Shown: positions 42,357-51,297, counted from the stretch's first letter. The stretch is 64,000 nucleotides of DNA from Pseudoneobacillus sp052180215 (GCF_052180215.1 NZ_CP197471.1:1274001-1338000); one strand, 5' to 3'. Notes: a model not told the origin generated them from the sequence alone. A program made the numbers and translations.

Positions 42357-43541
42357 TTATAAGCTTTTTGTTAAGAGAGTTAAGAAATCAGTGAATGATT
42401 TTATTTCTTTTCTAGATTTAATTAATAAGCTCCCTAATGAAAGGGTTTGTTTTTTAGCATTTATTCTCTGTTCATTGTCTTCAATACTATCTAGATCGGC
42501 AACATGAGCAAGACCTATCGTTCTGCGAATTAATTCACAGCCGGCAAACCCCAATGAATCATTGAAATATTTATTTAAAACTGACTCGTATAAACCTGGA
42601 ATGGCTGCGTGTGGTTCTTGATTATTTGTTTTCCAAAGCTCTGAGAAATGTAATACAAACTCGTTCCAAAATGTTTCAACATGCGTAAGAATTTCAGATT
42701 TCTTTTCAACGTTAGCTAAAGCTTGGAAGAGTAGATTCGCAAAAACTTGCCCAATATCAAAACCAGCTGGTCCGTAAAAAGCAAACTCCGAATCTATAAC
42801 TTTCGTTTCCGTTGAGCTCGCAAAAACGCTTCCAGTGTGAAGGTCTCCATGCAATAATACTTCTGCCTCCGTTAAGAAGCTCATTTTTAACAGTGCTACT
42901 TGGAAAATGAGTTCTTGATCATTTCTGATTTTGTCAACAGTAGCTTGTAATTCTGATTCATAGGAATTTGTAGGTGAATCAGTATAAGGATCTGTAAAAA
43001 TTAGATCTTCCGTAATTTTGCAAAGTTCTGGGTTGATAAATTGCCCTAGGAGTTCTTTTTTCTTTGATTGATTCATTCCAAAATCCGAAGTATAAAAAAG
43101 TGTTTTTGCTAAATACTCACCTAAATGTTTGGAGAGTAATGGGTATTGATCTCCTCGAATAAAACCCTTTCTAGCAATAGTCAAATGAGATAGATCATCC
43201 ATAACAGTAATAGCTAATTGATCATCCGTAAAATGTACAACTGGAACATAATCAGGTGCAAGTTTACCAAATATTTTTAAGGCATCTGCTTCAATTTTCG
43301 CTCTTTTAAGCGTTAACGGCCAACTTTCACCAACAACCTTTGCGTAAGGAAGGGCCTGCTTGATAATGATTCCCTGGCCACTAGTAGTATCTGTTATACG
43401 AAAAACAAGGTTTAAATTACCGTCTCCAATTTCTGAGCAAGTTAGAGTGGAATTCTCAGCGAAAATTCCTAATTTTATGGCTAAATCAATAGCAGAATGT
43501 TCAGTGAGTGGTTCATATTTTTTGTCTGTTAATAATGTCAT
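42357..43541 (-). CDS. mtnK: S-methyl-5-thioribose kinase
   Basis: A 394-residue kinase that phosphorylates 5-methylthioribose at C1 in methionine salvage. ICATSEIGDGNLN-like start (SEIGDGNLNLVFRI), IIKQALPYAKVVGESWPL with the ATP lysine, the catalytic loop LLHGDLHTGSVF and the metal-binding VIDSEFAFYGP match bacterial MtnK. A SAM riboswitch precedes it. In B. subtilis mtnK forms an operon with mtnA; here no mtnA is next to it. Confidence 0.95.
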   Translation of the reverse strand: MTLLTDKKYEPLTEHSAIDLAIKLGIFAENSTLTCSEIGDGNLNLVFRITDTTSGQGIIIKQALPYAKVVGESWPLTLKRAKIEADALKIFGKLAPDYVPVVHFTDDQLAITVMDDLSHLTIARKGFIRGDQYPLLSKHLGEYLAKTLFYTSDFGMNQSKKKELLGQFINPELCKITEDLIFTDPYTDSPTNSYESELQATVDKIRNDQELIFQVALLKMSFLTEAEVLLHGDLHTGSVFASSTETKVIDSEFAFYGPAGFDIGQVFANLLFQALANVEKKSEILTHVETFWNEFVLHFSELWKTNNQEPHAAIPGLYESVLNKYFNDSLGFAGCELIRRTIGLAHVADLDSIEDNEQRINAKKQTLSLGSLLIKSRKEIKSFTDFLTLLTKSL

Positions 43542-43568
43542 TTTTCATTCCTCCTGGTGTGAAGGGCT

Positions 43569-43770
43569 AGAAAAAAAGCCCCTTTCTCATAAGAAAGAGG
43601 CTTGAAGAATAGTCTTCGCACCTCTTATCTTTCAGAAAGTCTAACTTTCTGTTGGAATTAGCACCGTGCCTTAAATAAAAGGCGCTTTCTTGCGCCACAT
43701 TTCACAATGGAATTACGGTCGGTTGCTGGGCTTCATAGGGCCAAATCCCTCAGCCATCTCTTGATAAGAG
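43569..43770 (-). promoter_or_regulatory. SAM (S-box) riboswitch with terminator, upstream of mtnK
   Basis: On the minus strand: CTCTTATCAAGAG, GGCTGAGGGATTTGGCCC, ATGAAGCCCAGCAACC, GGTGCTAATTCC, and GAAAGATAAGAGG closing P1, the classic SAM-I motif (about 43620-43770). A terminator, AAGCCTCTTTC/GAGAAAGGGGCTT plus T-run (43569-43602), follows. High SAM should stop transcription of mtnK. Confidence 0.95.
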
Positions 43771-43809
43771 AAAAATGTAAATATTCAATTGAAGTTGATA
43801 CGATGAAAA

Positions 43810-43838
43810 TAATAACAGGCTTTATTAAATATTGTCAA
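43810..43838 (-). promoter_or_regulatory. Promoter of the mtnK S-box transcript
   Basis: Minus strand TTGACA (43833-43838), 17-bp spacer, TTATTA (43810-43815). Confidence 0.7.
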
Positions 43839-43859
43839 TTCATTTTTTTTAGAAAATTT

Positions 43860-44645
43860 TTAATATAGGTCAGGCTTTCGATCTTGAAAGACTGGGATGG
43901 TATTACGCACCTTGACGACGTTCTCTAAGTCTATTTCTCCATGTAAAATCTCATCACTCTCGGAGGCTTCCGCGACAATTTCTCCCCAAGGATCAATGAT
44001 TAAAGAATGTCCTGCAAAAATATTACTTGGGTTAGAGCCTGCACAATTACATGCAATGACATAGCATTGATTTTCTATTGCTCTTGCAGTTAATAGAGTT
44101 TTCCAATGATGAAGTCTTGGTAATGGCCATTCCGCTACAACAAAGATCGCTTGTGCACCTTTTAGAACATGCGCCCTGATCCATTCAGGAAAGCGAATAT
44201 CATAACAAATTTGACCAGCAAAAATTTCGCCATCTAATGCAAATATACCTTCGTCTTTTCCTGACTTAAGAAATAAATGTTCACCCATTAATTGGAAGAG
44301 GTGAAGTTTACTATATTGATGCACCAGTTCCCCCTGGCGATTAATGATTAAAAGGGTGTTATAGATACCATCTTTTTCCTGATTCGCAATGGATCCTCCA
44401 ACAAAATGTACATTGAACTTTTTAGCCTTTTCTCGCAGAAAATCAATCGTTTTCTTTGCATGTTGGTCTGCTGTAACTGGTAAGTTTTCTAAATCATAAC
44501 CTGTTGTCCACAATTCAGGAAAGACAATGATATCCGGTGATTTTTGCATGGCTAATTCAATTTGGGCTTCTGCCTTTTGATAATTTAATTCTGGATTCCC
44601 AAATTCTATCGACATTTGGATTAGAGCAATTTTATATTTCATCAT
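43860..44645 (-). CDS. mtnU: Carbon-nitrogen hydrolase, omega-amidase type (MtnU)
   Basis: A 261-residue nitrilase-superfamily enzyme with the Glu-Lys-Cys triad: FPELWTTGYDL, YSKLHLF, QICYDIRFPEW. It is thought to hydrolyse 2-oxo acid amides (alpha-ketoglutaramate or alpha-keto-methylthiobutyramide), linked to the glutamine-using transaminase next door. Divergent from mtnE. Start ATG at 44645 (ATGATG) with GGTGAG before it. No S-box in the 111-base space to mtnE. Confidence 0.9.
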   Translation of the reverse strand: MMKYKIALIQMSIEFGNPELNYQKAEAQIELAMQKSPDIIVFPELWTTGYDLENLPVTADQHAKKTIDFLREKAKKFNVHFVGGSIANQEKDGIYNTLLIINRQGELVHQYSKLHLFQLMGEHLFLKSGKDEGIFALDGEIFAGQICYDIRFPEWIRAHVLKGAQAIFVVAEWPLPRLHHWKTLLTARAIENQCYVIACNCAGSNPSNIFAGHSLIIDPWGEIVAEASESDEILHGEIDLENVVKVRNTIPVFQDRKPDLY

Positions 44646-44756
44646 GACTCACCACAATCTTTTAAATTTTTCTTTACATTCTGTCATTAAAGTTATATCA
44701 TTTGTGACTAGATTTTCAATAAAAATTTTCTAATAGATTTGTGTAGGTGAATGTAG

Positions 44757-45932
44757 ATGAAGACTTTTCAACAATCTAATTTATTAAATAGTTTACCAAA
44801 GCAGTTTTTTGCTTCTCTTGTTAAGAAAGTATCCCTTTCTGTTGCTAATGGTCATGATGTCATTAATCTTGGGCAAGGTAATCCCGATCAGCCGACACCA
44901 GAACATATTGTAAAAAAATTGCAGGAAGCAGCAGCGAATCCCATAAATCATAAGTATTCGCCCTTTCAGGGATATAAGTATTTCAAGCAGGCTGCTGTCG
45001 ATTTTTATGAAAGAGAATATGGGGTTAGTTTAGATCCTGATACGGAAGTAGCGGTTCTATTTGGCGGTAAGGCAGGCTTAGTAGAAATTCCGCAATGCTT
45101 ATTAAATCCTGGTGATACCATACTTGTCCCAGATCCAGGGTATCCAGATTATTGGTCAGGTGTATCGCTTGCCCAGGCAAACATGGTTACAATGCCTTTG
45201 CTAGAAGAGAATGGCTTTTTACCTGTATATGAAACGATTGAACCTGAAATTCTTGAAAAAGCGAAATTAATGTTTTTAAACTATCCCAATAACCCTACTG
45301 GTGCTACTGCATCTCTTGAATTTTTTGAAAAAACGGTAGAATTAGCAAAGAATACGAATATTTGTGTGGTACATGACTTTGCCTATGGCGCAATTGGGTT
45401 TGATGGACAAAAGCCGATCAGCTTTTTACAAACGGAAGGGGCTAAGGATATTGGAATCGAAATCTATACTTTATCCAAAACCTATAACATGGCAGGCTGG
45501 CGTGTTGGATTTGCGGTAGGAAATCGCAGTGTCATTTCTGCTATTGAACTGTTACAGGACCACCTTTATGTAAGCATTTTTGGAGGAATTCAGGAAGCTG
45601 CAGCAGTAGCTTTAAACGCTTCACAACAGTGTGTGGAAGAGCTAAATGCCTTATATGAATCTAGAAGAAACGTCTTGATAGAGGGATTAAAGTCAATTGG
45701 TTGGGATGTTCGTGCACCAAAAGGTTCATTTTTTGCTTGGTTAAAGGTCCCGGAAGGCTATACTTCTGAAGAATTTGCGGATTTTTTATTAGAAAAGGCA
45801 CATATTGCTGTCGCACCAGGAGTAGGATTTGGTCATTATGGAGAAGGTTATGTTCGTGTTGGACTCTTAACTTCTGAAGGAAGAATGCAAGAAGCAGTAG
45901 AGAGAATTAAATCTTTAGAAATTTTCAAATAA
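44757..45932 (+). CDS. mtnE: Methionine-salvage aminotransferase (PLP-dependent)
   Basis: A 391-residue class I/II aminotransferase: NLGQGNPDQPTPEHI, LNYPNNPTGA, and the PLP lysine in YTLSKTYNMAGWRVGF. In salvage it transaminates 2-oxo-4-methylthiobutyrate to methionine. Its place between mtnU and mtnW gives the assignment. AGGTG about 10 bases before the ATG. It is followed by a separate S-box-controlled operon. Confidence 0.92.
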   Translation: MKTFQQSNLLNSLPKQFFASLVKKVSLSVANGHDVINLGQGNPDQPTPEHIVKKLQEAAANPINHKYSPFQGYKYFKQAAVDFYEREYGVSLDPDTEVAVLFGGKAGLVEIPQCLLNPGDTILVPDPGYPDYWSGVSLAQANMVTMPLLEENGFLPVYETIEPEILEKAKLMFLNYPNNPTGATASLEFFEKTVELAKNTNICVVHDFAYGAIGFDGQKPISFLQTEGAKDIGIEIYTLSKTYNMAGWRVGFAVGNRSVISAIELLQDHLYVSIFGGIQEAAAVALNASQQCVEELNALYESRRNVLIEGLKSIGWDVRAPKGSFFAWLKVPEGYTSEEFADFLLEKAHIAVAPGVGFGHYGEGYVRVGLLTSEGRMQEAVERIKSLEIFK

Positions 45933-45936
45933 TCCA

Positions 45937-45965
45937 TTGACAATGTTATTAAATCCTGTCATAAT
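45937..45965 (+). promoter_or_regulatory. Promoter of the mtnWXBD S-box transcript
   Basis: TTGACA (45937-45942), 17-bp spacer, CATAAT (45960-45965). Confidence 0.8.
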
Positions 45966-46018
45966 CCAAATTAATTTGAAAAATAACATTTACAACGTAT
46001 AAAATAAATAAACGATTT

Positions 46019-46181
46019 TCTTATCAAGAGCAGGCGGAGGGACTAGCCCTATGAAGCCCGGCAACCGATTTTATGAATCCGTTCATAAAGCACGGTGCTA
46101 ATTCTTGCAGCGAAAAAGCTGAAAGATAAGAGGACGTTAGTTATGTATGCTAACCTCTTCTTATTTGAAGAGGTTTTTTTA
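46019..46181 (+). promoter_or_regulatory. SAM (S-box) riboswitch with terminator, upstream of mtnW
   Basis: CTTATCAAGAGCAGGCGGAGGGACTAGCCCT-type start, ATGAAGCCCGGCAACC, GGTGCTAATTC, GAAAGATAAGAGG closing P1. Terminator AACCTCTT/AAGAGGTT with T-run at 46152-46181; the competing anti-terminator can use GAGGACGTTAG with CTAACCTC. Together with the copy at 43569 it gives SAM control to both arms of the pathway. Confidence 0.95.
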
Positions 46182-46239
46182 TTGTGAAAATTGCAAACAA
46201 AGAATAGTCATGCAGATGAGTTTGAAAGGAAGATTTACG

Positions 46240-47454
46240 ATGAATGATTTAATTGCTACGTATCTTATTAAAGATATCAAGGGTAGCCCACTTAAAAAAG
46301 CAGAGGATATAGCTCTCGGATTAACAATTGGATCATGGACTGATCTACCTGAACTTGAGCAAAATCAATTAAGAAAACATAAAGGCAAAGTAGTTTCTAT
46401 CGAAGAAGATCCTGAACATGAAGGGGAAGCCATTATAAAGATTGCCTATCCTCCTGTAAACTTCTCAGCAGATATTCCGGCTATGTTAACCACAGTGTTT
46501 GGGAAATTATCATTGGACGGAAAGGTCAAATTACTAGATTTAGAGTTTCCTGATCAATTAAAGGATATCTTTCCAGGTCCAAGGTTTGGGATAAACGGAA
46601 TAAGGGAGAAATTAGGTGTTTACGATCGACCGTTACTAATGAGTATCTTTAAAGGTGTAATCGGGAGAGATCTTAATTTCTTATCTAGACAACTTGAAGC
46701 ACAAGCCTTAGGAGGGGTTGACATTGTAAAGGATGATGAAATCCTTTTTGATAATGGATTAACCCCATTTGAAGAACGAATTTTATCAGGAAAAAGAGTA
46801 TTACAAAACACTTATGAACAATCTGGACATCGGACTTTGTATGCGGTTAATTTATCGGGACGGACCTCTCGTTTAAAAGAAAAAGCTCGAAAAGCGAAAG
46901 AGTTAGGTGCTGATTTATTATTATTTAATGTTTTTGCTTATGGGCTAGATACTCTCCAAGAATTGCGTGAAGATGATGAAATTGGATTGCCAATAATGGC
47001 GCATCCAGCAGTAAGTGGTGCCCTTACTTCTTCTAATTCCTATGGATTATCTCACTCACTCTTACTTGGTAAACTCTTGAGATATGCTGGGGCAGATTTA
47101 TCCTTATTCCCATCACCTTATGGTTCTGTAGCATTAGAAAAAGAGAAGGCAATATCGATTAAACAGGAGCTAATAAAAGAAGATACCTACTATAAGAAAG
47201 CATTTCCTGTACCATCCGCTGGAATTCATCCTGGATTGGTTCCATTATTAATTAATGATTTCGGGCAAGATTCTATCATAAATGCAGGCGGTGGTGTTCA
47301 CGGCCACCCATTGGGTGCAATAGGTGGTGGAAAAGCGTTTCGACAAGCGATTGATGTACATTTGAAGGGCCAAACTCTGATAGAAGGTGCCGAAACATAC
47401 CCAGAATTAAAGACAGCCCTTGAGTTATGGGGATATGTGGAGGTGAATTCATAA
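46240..47454 (+). CDS. mtnW: 2,3-diketo-5-methylthiopentyl-1-phosphate enolase (RuBisCO-like)
   Basis: A 404-residue RuBisCO-like protein that enolises DK-MTP-1-P. FPGPRFGINGIREKLGVYDRPLL and LLGKLLRYAGADLSLFPSPYGS, then NAGGGVHGHPLGAIGGGKAF (phosphate-binding), match MtnW; length close to B. subtilis. Start at 46240 has GAAAGGA 10 bases before; upstream in-frame ATGs lie in the riboswitch region. The stop overlaps mtnX (TAATG). Confidence 0.95.
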   Translation: MNDLIATYLIKDIKGSPLKKAEDIALGLTIGSWTDLPELEQNQLRKHKGKVVSIEEDPEHEGEAIIKIAYPPVNFSADIPAMLTTVFGKLSLDGKVKLLDLEFPDQLKDIFPGPRFGINGIREKLGVYDRPLLMSIFKGVIGRDLNFLSRQLEAQALGGVDIVKDDEILFDNGLTPFEERILSGKRVLQNTYEQSGHRTLYAVNLSGRTSRLKEKARKAKELGADLLLFNVFAYGLDTLQELREDDEIGLPIMAHPAVSGALTSSNSYGLSHSLLLGKLLRYAGADLSLFPSPYGSVALEKEKAISIKQELIKEDTYYKKAFPVPSAGIHPGLVPLLINDFGQDSIINAGGGVHGHPLGAIGGGKAFRQAIDVHLKGQTLIEGAETYPELKTALELWGYVEVNS

Positions 47455-48125
47455 TGGGCAGACCTGTTATTTATTGTGATTTTGATGGAACAATCACGGA
47501 AAAAGACAATATTATTGCGATCATGAAAGAGTTTGCTCCTCCTGGATGGGAAGCAATAAAAGACGATATATTGTCTCAAAAAGTTAGCATTCAAAATGGA
47601 GTGGGCCAATTATTTGCGTTGCTCCCAAGCAATCTAAAAAATGATATCGTCCAATTTTCCTTAAAAAATGCTGTCATACGTGATGGTTTTCCTGAGTTAT
47701 TACAGTTAACAAAGGAAGAAGGAATTCCTTTTCATGTTGTAAGTGGGGGGATTGACTTTTTTGTAGATCCCATCTTAGAGCCATATGGACCATTTACTAG
47801 TATATATTGTAACAGCGCAGATTTTTTGAATCATACAATCAATATACTTTGGCCGAATGCTTGCGATGATCTTTGTGATAACGGTTGTGGATGCTGCAAA
47901 CCCAGTGTTATTAGAAAATTAAAAAATCCAAATGATTTCACAATCGTAATTGGAGATTCCATTACAGATTTAGAAGCAGCAAAACAAGCGGATTTTGTTT
48001 TTGCTAGGGAGTTTTTGGCTGATAAGTGTGAAGAATTAGGCATTCAATATAAAAAGTTCGAAACGTTTTACGATTGTATAGATTTAATTAAAAAATGGAT
48101 TGGGGTGAATCGAGCAAATGTTTAA
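47454..48125 (+). CDS. mtnX: 2-hydroxy-3-keto-5-methylthiopentenyl-1-phosphate phosphatase
   Basis: A 223-residue HAD phosphatase: motif I YCDFDGTIT with the Asp nucleophile, motif II VVSGG, motif IV VIGDSITDLEAA. NGCGCCKPSV is a Cys-rich loop seen in MtnX. It removes phosphate to give the acireductone. Start overlaps the mtnW stop by one base; the stop overlaps mtnB by 8 bases. Confidence 0.94.
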   Translation: MGRPVIYCDFDGTITEKDNIIAIMKEFAPPGWEAIKDDILSQKVSIQNGVGQLFALLPSNLKNDIVQFSLKNAVIRDGFPELLQLTKEEGIPFHVVSGGIDFFVDPILEPYGPFTSIYCNSADFLNHTINILWPNACDDLCDNGCGCCKPSVIRKLKNPNDFTIVIGDSITDLEAAKQADFVFAREFLADKCEELGIQYKKFETFYDCIDLIKKWIGVNRANV

Positions 48126-48747
48126 AGAAAAATGGAATGAGTTAGCGGATGTAAAGGATGAGCTTGCTGGCCGAGACTGGTTTATGGGCACAAGTGGAAA
48201 TTTAGCTATTAAGGTGCAAAACGAGCCATTGCAATTTTTAGTTACAGCAAGTGGAAAAGATAAGCGCCAAAGAACAGATGAGGACTTTTTATTAGTAGAT
48301 CAGTTTGGTCAACCAGCTGTCCCAACCCATTTAAAGCCTTCTGCTGAAACTTTATTACATGTTGAAATTTACCGAAGAACTAATGCTGGTTGCAGCTTGC
48401 ATGTTCACACCATCGATAACAATGTTATATCAGAGATTTACGGTGACCGAGGAGAGGTTTCTTTTCAAGGCCAAGAACTGATTAAAGCTTTTGATCAATG
48501 GGAAGAAGATGCTGTATTAAAAATACCAATTATCCGCAATTATGCGCATATACCAACCTTATCCAAGGCATTTTCAGAACATATTCATGGTGACTCAGGT
48601 GCTGTATTAATACGTAATCATGGAATTACAGTTTGGGGAAGAACCGCTTTCGAAGCAAAAAAAATCTTAGAAGCATCAGAATTCTTATTCCGCTATCAAC
48701 TGAGATTATTAGAACACAAACCTTTCCAATTATTTAAAGTAGTTTAA
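48118..48747 (+). CDS. mtnB: Methylthioribulose-1-phosphate dehydratase
   Basis: A 209-residue class II aldolase-fold zinc enzyme: MGTSGNLAIK, TASGKDK, PSAETLLHVEIYRR, LHVHTIDNN (metal His pair) and IRNHGITVWG. It dehydrates MTRu-1-P to DK-MTP-1-P. Overlaps mtnX by 8 bases (48118-48125). A GC-rich repeat separates it from mtnD. Confidence 0.95.
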   Translation: MFKEKWNELADVKDELAGRDWFMGTSGNLAIKVQNEPLQFLVTASGKDKRQRTDEDFLLVDQFGQPAVPTHLKPSAETLLHVEIYRRTNAGCSLHVHTIDNNVISEIYGDRGEVSFQGQELIKAFDQWEEDAVLKIPIIRNYAHIPTLSKAFSEHIHGDSGAVLIRNHGITVWGRTAFEAKKILEASEFLFRYQLRLLEHKPFQLFKVV

Positions 48748-48800
48748 TTTAATTAAATTTTAAGATATTGCTCTGTTAAAGAGCAGTATCGATTTGTAAC

Positions 48801-48935
48801 AATGTTGATTGGAGCGAAAGGCGCGAGACTCCTGCGGGAGAAGCGGGACAGGTGAGACCCCACAGGAGCGCCAGCGACGAGGAGGCTCACAGCACGCCCC
48901 GCGGAAAGCGAGTGCCTGCAGCGGAAATCAACATT
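48801..48935. repeat. GC-rich Bacillus dispersed repeat within the mtn operon
   Basis: 135 bp bounded by perfect 10-bp inverted ends AATGTTGATT / AATCAACATT. The inside (GGAGCGAAAGGCGCGAGACT, CCTGCGGGAGAAGCGGGACA, GCGGAAAGCGAGTGCCTGCA) is much richer in GC than its surroundings. I recognise it as a non-coding repeat common in Bacillaceae. The ORF reading through it (48809-49015) is not a gene. Confidence 0.9.
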
Positions 48936-48978
48936 CCTATATAACAGAGACTAAAATAAAAAAAGTGAGGGAATTGAC

Positions 48979-49512
48979 ATGGCATATATTAAATTTCAAG
49001 AAAACGGTAATCTGATTGAAAATCAACAGGAAGTATTAGACTTTTTAACAAGCCAAGAAGTGATTTATGAGCACTGGGATATTACTAAACTTCCAGCACA
49101 TCTTAATGAGAAATATCTTCTATCTGACGAGGAAAAAGAAGAAATATTAAATACATTTGATGGTGAAATCGCGGCTATCTCTGAAAGAAGAGGATATAAG
49201 GCTCAAGATGTAATCTCTCTATCTGAAAATACACCGAATCTAGAACAACTTCTAGTAAATTTCCAAAAAGAGCATCATCATACTGACGACGAAGTTCGTT
49301 TTATTGTAAGCGGACATGGCGTATTTATTATCCAAGGAAAAGACGGAGCTTTCTTTGAGGTACATTTAAATCCTGGTGATTTAATTTCTGTTCCACCGAA
49401 TATTCGACATTACTTTACTTTAAAAGAGGATAGAAAAGTTGTGGCTATTCGTATCTTTGTTACAACAGAGGGCTGGGTACCTATTTACGAAAAAGAAGAA
49501 GTAGAAGCTTAA
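48979..49512 (+). CDS. mtnD: Acireductone dioxygenase
   Basis: A 177-residue cupin that converts acireductone to 2-oxo-4-methylthiobutyrate and formate. Metal ligands: HHHTDDEVRF (HxHxxxxE) and the later His in PPNIRHYF. Length typical. AAAAGTGAGGG before the ATG. Last gene of the salvage operon, set apart by the 135-bp repeat. Confidence 0.95.
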   Translation: MAYIKFQENGNLIENQQEVLDFLTSQEVIYEHWDITKLPAHLNEKYLLSDEEKEEILNTFDGEIAAISERRGYKAQDVISLSENTPNLEQLLVNFQKEHHHTDDEVRFIVSGHGVFIIQGKDGAFFEVHLNPGDLISVPPNIRHYFTLKEDRKVVAIRIFVTTEGWVPIYEKEEVEA

Positions 49513-49521
49513 TATTTTGAT

Positions 49522-49553
49522 AAAGTCCCTTCACTTAGGTGATGGGTCTTTTT
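49522..49553 (+). terminator. Terminator of the mtn operon
   Basis: AAAGTCCCTTCAC/GTGATGGGTCTTT imperfect 13-bp stem, then TTTT. Confidence 0.75.
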
Positions 49554-49750
49554 GACTATTATAAGGGGTGTTAGTGTCGAAAAATAGGATATAATACCTA
49601 AGGTTGTTGTCGAATCCGAAGAGTTGATTGGAAGTTTTGTCTAATATTGCGAATCTATTTACATTTATTCAAATTATTGTCATAATTCATCAGGTATACA
49701 AATTAAGTACCTTAATGTATAAGTGGAAAGTGGATTAGGAGGAAATAGAG

Positions 49751-50014
49751 TTGTGCCAGACAGACAAGGTGCATTCAAATAGAATGCTAGAAGAGATCAA
49801 TGAGATTAGAGAAATGATGATGTTGTCCGCAAAAGTCACTGGGTTTACTAGCCAAGAAACTTTACATTATAGTCAAGAACTAGATAAATTAATATATGAA
49901 TACCAATGTACCTTTCGCAATGAACCAAAAAGTAAAAATGAAATAAAAATTTCTGTTCAGCATATGTTAGTATGGCCACGAGCCTCTTTGACCTCAGAGA
50001 TTATATATATATAA
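49751..50014 (+). CDS. spo0E: Spo0E-family aspartyl-phosphate phosphatase
   Basis: An 87-residue helical protein with the signature SQELDKLIYEYQ (SQELDxxI) of Spo0E phosphatases, which dephosphorylate Spo0A~P and delay sporulation. TTG start with GGAGG 8 bases upstream. In B. subtilis spo0E also follows the mtn genes (from memory), supporting the symbol. Terminator shared with the ZIP gene. Confidence 0.85.
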   Translation: MCQTDKVHSNRMLEEINEIREMMMLSAKVTGFTSQETLHYSQELDKLIYEYQCTFRNEPKSKNEIKISVQHMLVWPRASLTSEIIYI

Positions 50015-50022
50015 GATAGAAA

Positions 50023-50051
50023 AAAGGACTGAATGATTTTCAGTCCTTTTA
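50023..50051. terminator. Bidirectional terminator between spo0E and the ZIP gene
   Basis: AAAGGACTGA/TTCAGTCCTTTT stem with A/T flanks. Confidence 0.9.
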
Positions 50052-50058
50052 TATATAT

Positions 50059-50790
50059 TTAAAATATATCGATAATGAAAATCATAAACAATAAGCCGAC
50101 TATAAAGGAATATGTAGCATTCCTCTCATTTCCATCTCCATGACTCTCAGGTATTAATTCTTTATAGATAATGAAAAGCATGGCTCCTGCTGCAAAGGCA
50201 AGACCATAAGGCACAAGTGCATCTAGATAAGAAGTTAGGTAGTACCCTAATAGAGAAGTGATAATTTCAATAGCCCCGGTCAAGGTTGAGATGATAAAAG
50301 CTTTAACCTTATTTATTTTTTGATTGATTAAAAATAAGGCAACTAATAGTCCTTCAGGTGCATTTTGAAACCCAATAGCAAATGCGATTAGATTCCCAGT
50401 TTCTCCATGGTTTGATGCATAACTTACTCCAACAGAGAGGCCTTCTGGAATATTATGCAAGGTAATAGCCGCGATAATTAACAATGCCTTTTCATCAAAT
50501 TTAAGTCCACTTTTTGAATGCTGTAAATCTATATGTGGGATATTTTTTTCCATTATAGTTAAGACAAAAACACCGAGAATAATTCCAATAGCTAACGGAA
50601 TAAAACCATCGTAGCTTAAAGCTTCAGGAATAAGCCCCATCGTAGAAGCAGCCATCATAACACCTGCTGTAAAGGCTAACAAAACATCCCGAAACCGGTG
50701 TGTAACATTTTGACTCATAAACAGGATAATCATAGCCCCAAAACCTGTTGATAAGGCTGATAAAATGCTTCCAATCAATACTTCCTTCAT
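50059..50790 (-). CDS. ZIP family divalent metal transporter
   Basis: A 243-residue protein of eight helices. Metal-path motifs are in helices 4 and 5: TLHNIPEGLSVGVSY and GFQNAPEGLLVALFL. ZIP proteins import zinc, iron or other divalent ions. No His-rich cytosolic loop; bacterial GufA/ZupT-like. AAAGGAA before the ATG. A Fnr-like box lies 65 bases upstream but points the other way. Confidence 0.88.
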   Translation of the reverse strand: MKEVLIGSILSALSTGFGAMIILFMSQNVTHRFRDVLLAFTAGVMMAASTMGLIPEALSYDGFIPLAIGIILGVFVLTIMEKNIPHIDLQHSKSGLKFDEKALLIIAAITLHNIPEGLSVGVSYASNHGETGNLIAFAIGFQNAPEGLLVALFLINQKINKVKAFIISTLTGAIEIITSLLGYYLTSYLDALVPYGLAFAAGAMLFIIYKELIPESHGDGNERNATYSFIVGLLFMIFIIDIF

Positions 50791-51166
50791 AGCACTTGTT
50801 CCTTTCCTTCATTTCGACAATTATTTATTGAACTTTCATATTTGAACGTATGGGTGTGATTTATATCATTGTCTATATCTTTATATTTCTTATAGTATAA
50901 TAAACAGTTTATTTTCAATTTCTTAATTTTACTCCATCAAAATGAATGACATTTCTGTATGAGAATTTTGGACATCCATGGAATGCATCTATTCTACTAC
51001 ACTTCTTTACTAAACGATACATATTTCCATCTTTACATCATGTGTTACTAGCGTATTAAGTGAAACCCTTTTGGATCACAACATCACTATATAGCATATT
51101 TTAAGGGTCAAAATGGTTACAAATTTTTAACAAAGTATGAAAATACTCTCAAATGTTCATAGATTG
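50791..51166. other. Intergenic region between divergent ZIP and fix genes
   Basis: Besides a degenerate Fnr-like site (50855), this AT-rich stretch has no ORF with RBS and no recognised RNA. A transcript from the 50891 -10 element would have a leader of nearly 400 bases before fixA. Confidence 0.5.
50855..50904 (+). promoter_or_regulatory. Degenerate Fnr-like box with correctly spaced -10
   Basis: TGTGATTTATATCATT (50855-50870) matches the left half-site exactly, the right in 3 of 5. TATAGT (50891-50896) would put the box centre near -41. It reads towards fixABCX. Compare 4374. Confidence 0.4.
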
Positions 51167-51224
51167 TTAACCCTTTATTTTAATCGTTTGTACTATGCTT
51201 ATATTACGATACATATATCGTAAT
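51167..51224 (+). promoter_or_regulatory. fixA promoter with palindromic operator
   Basis: TTAACC (51167-51172), 18-bp spacer, TACTAT (51191-51196). Directly behind, ATTACGATA-N4-TATCGTAAT (51203-51224) is a 22-bp palindrome with one mismatched pair, covering the start point; a repressor site is likely (TetR-like by shape, inference). Confidence 0.6.
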
Positions 51225-51297
51225 AAAAGCATTTTCAATTATATGATGAAGGCTTTTGCTTTCAAATATATCTACCCATAGAGGAGGTCTAGTATTC

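Noticed and set aside
48809..49015. 68-residue ORF reading MERKARDSCG...
   Set aside because: It runs through the GC-rich dispersed repeat and into the mtnD region; no RBS-supported start and low-complexity, repeat-derived residues.
50941..51200. Possible short ORFs and a FadR-like TGAATGA half-site upstream of fixA
   Set aside because: ORFs stop after a few codons without RBS; the half-site lacks its symmetrical partner.
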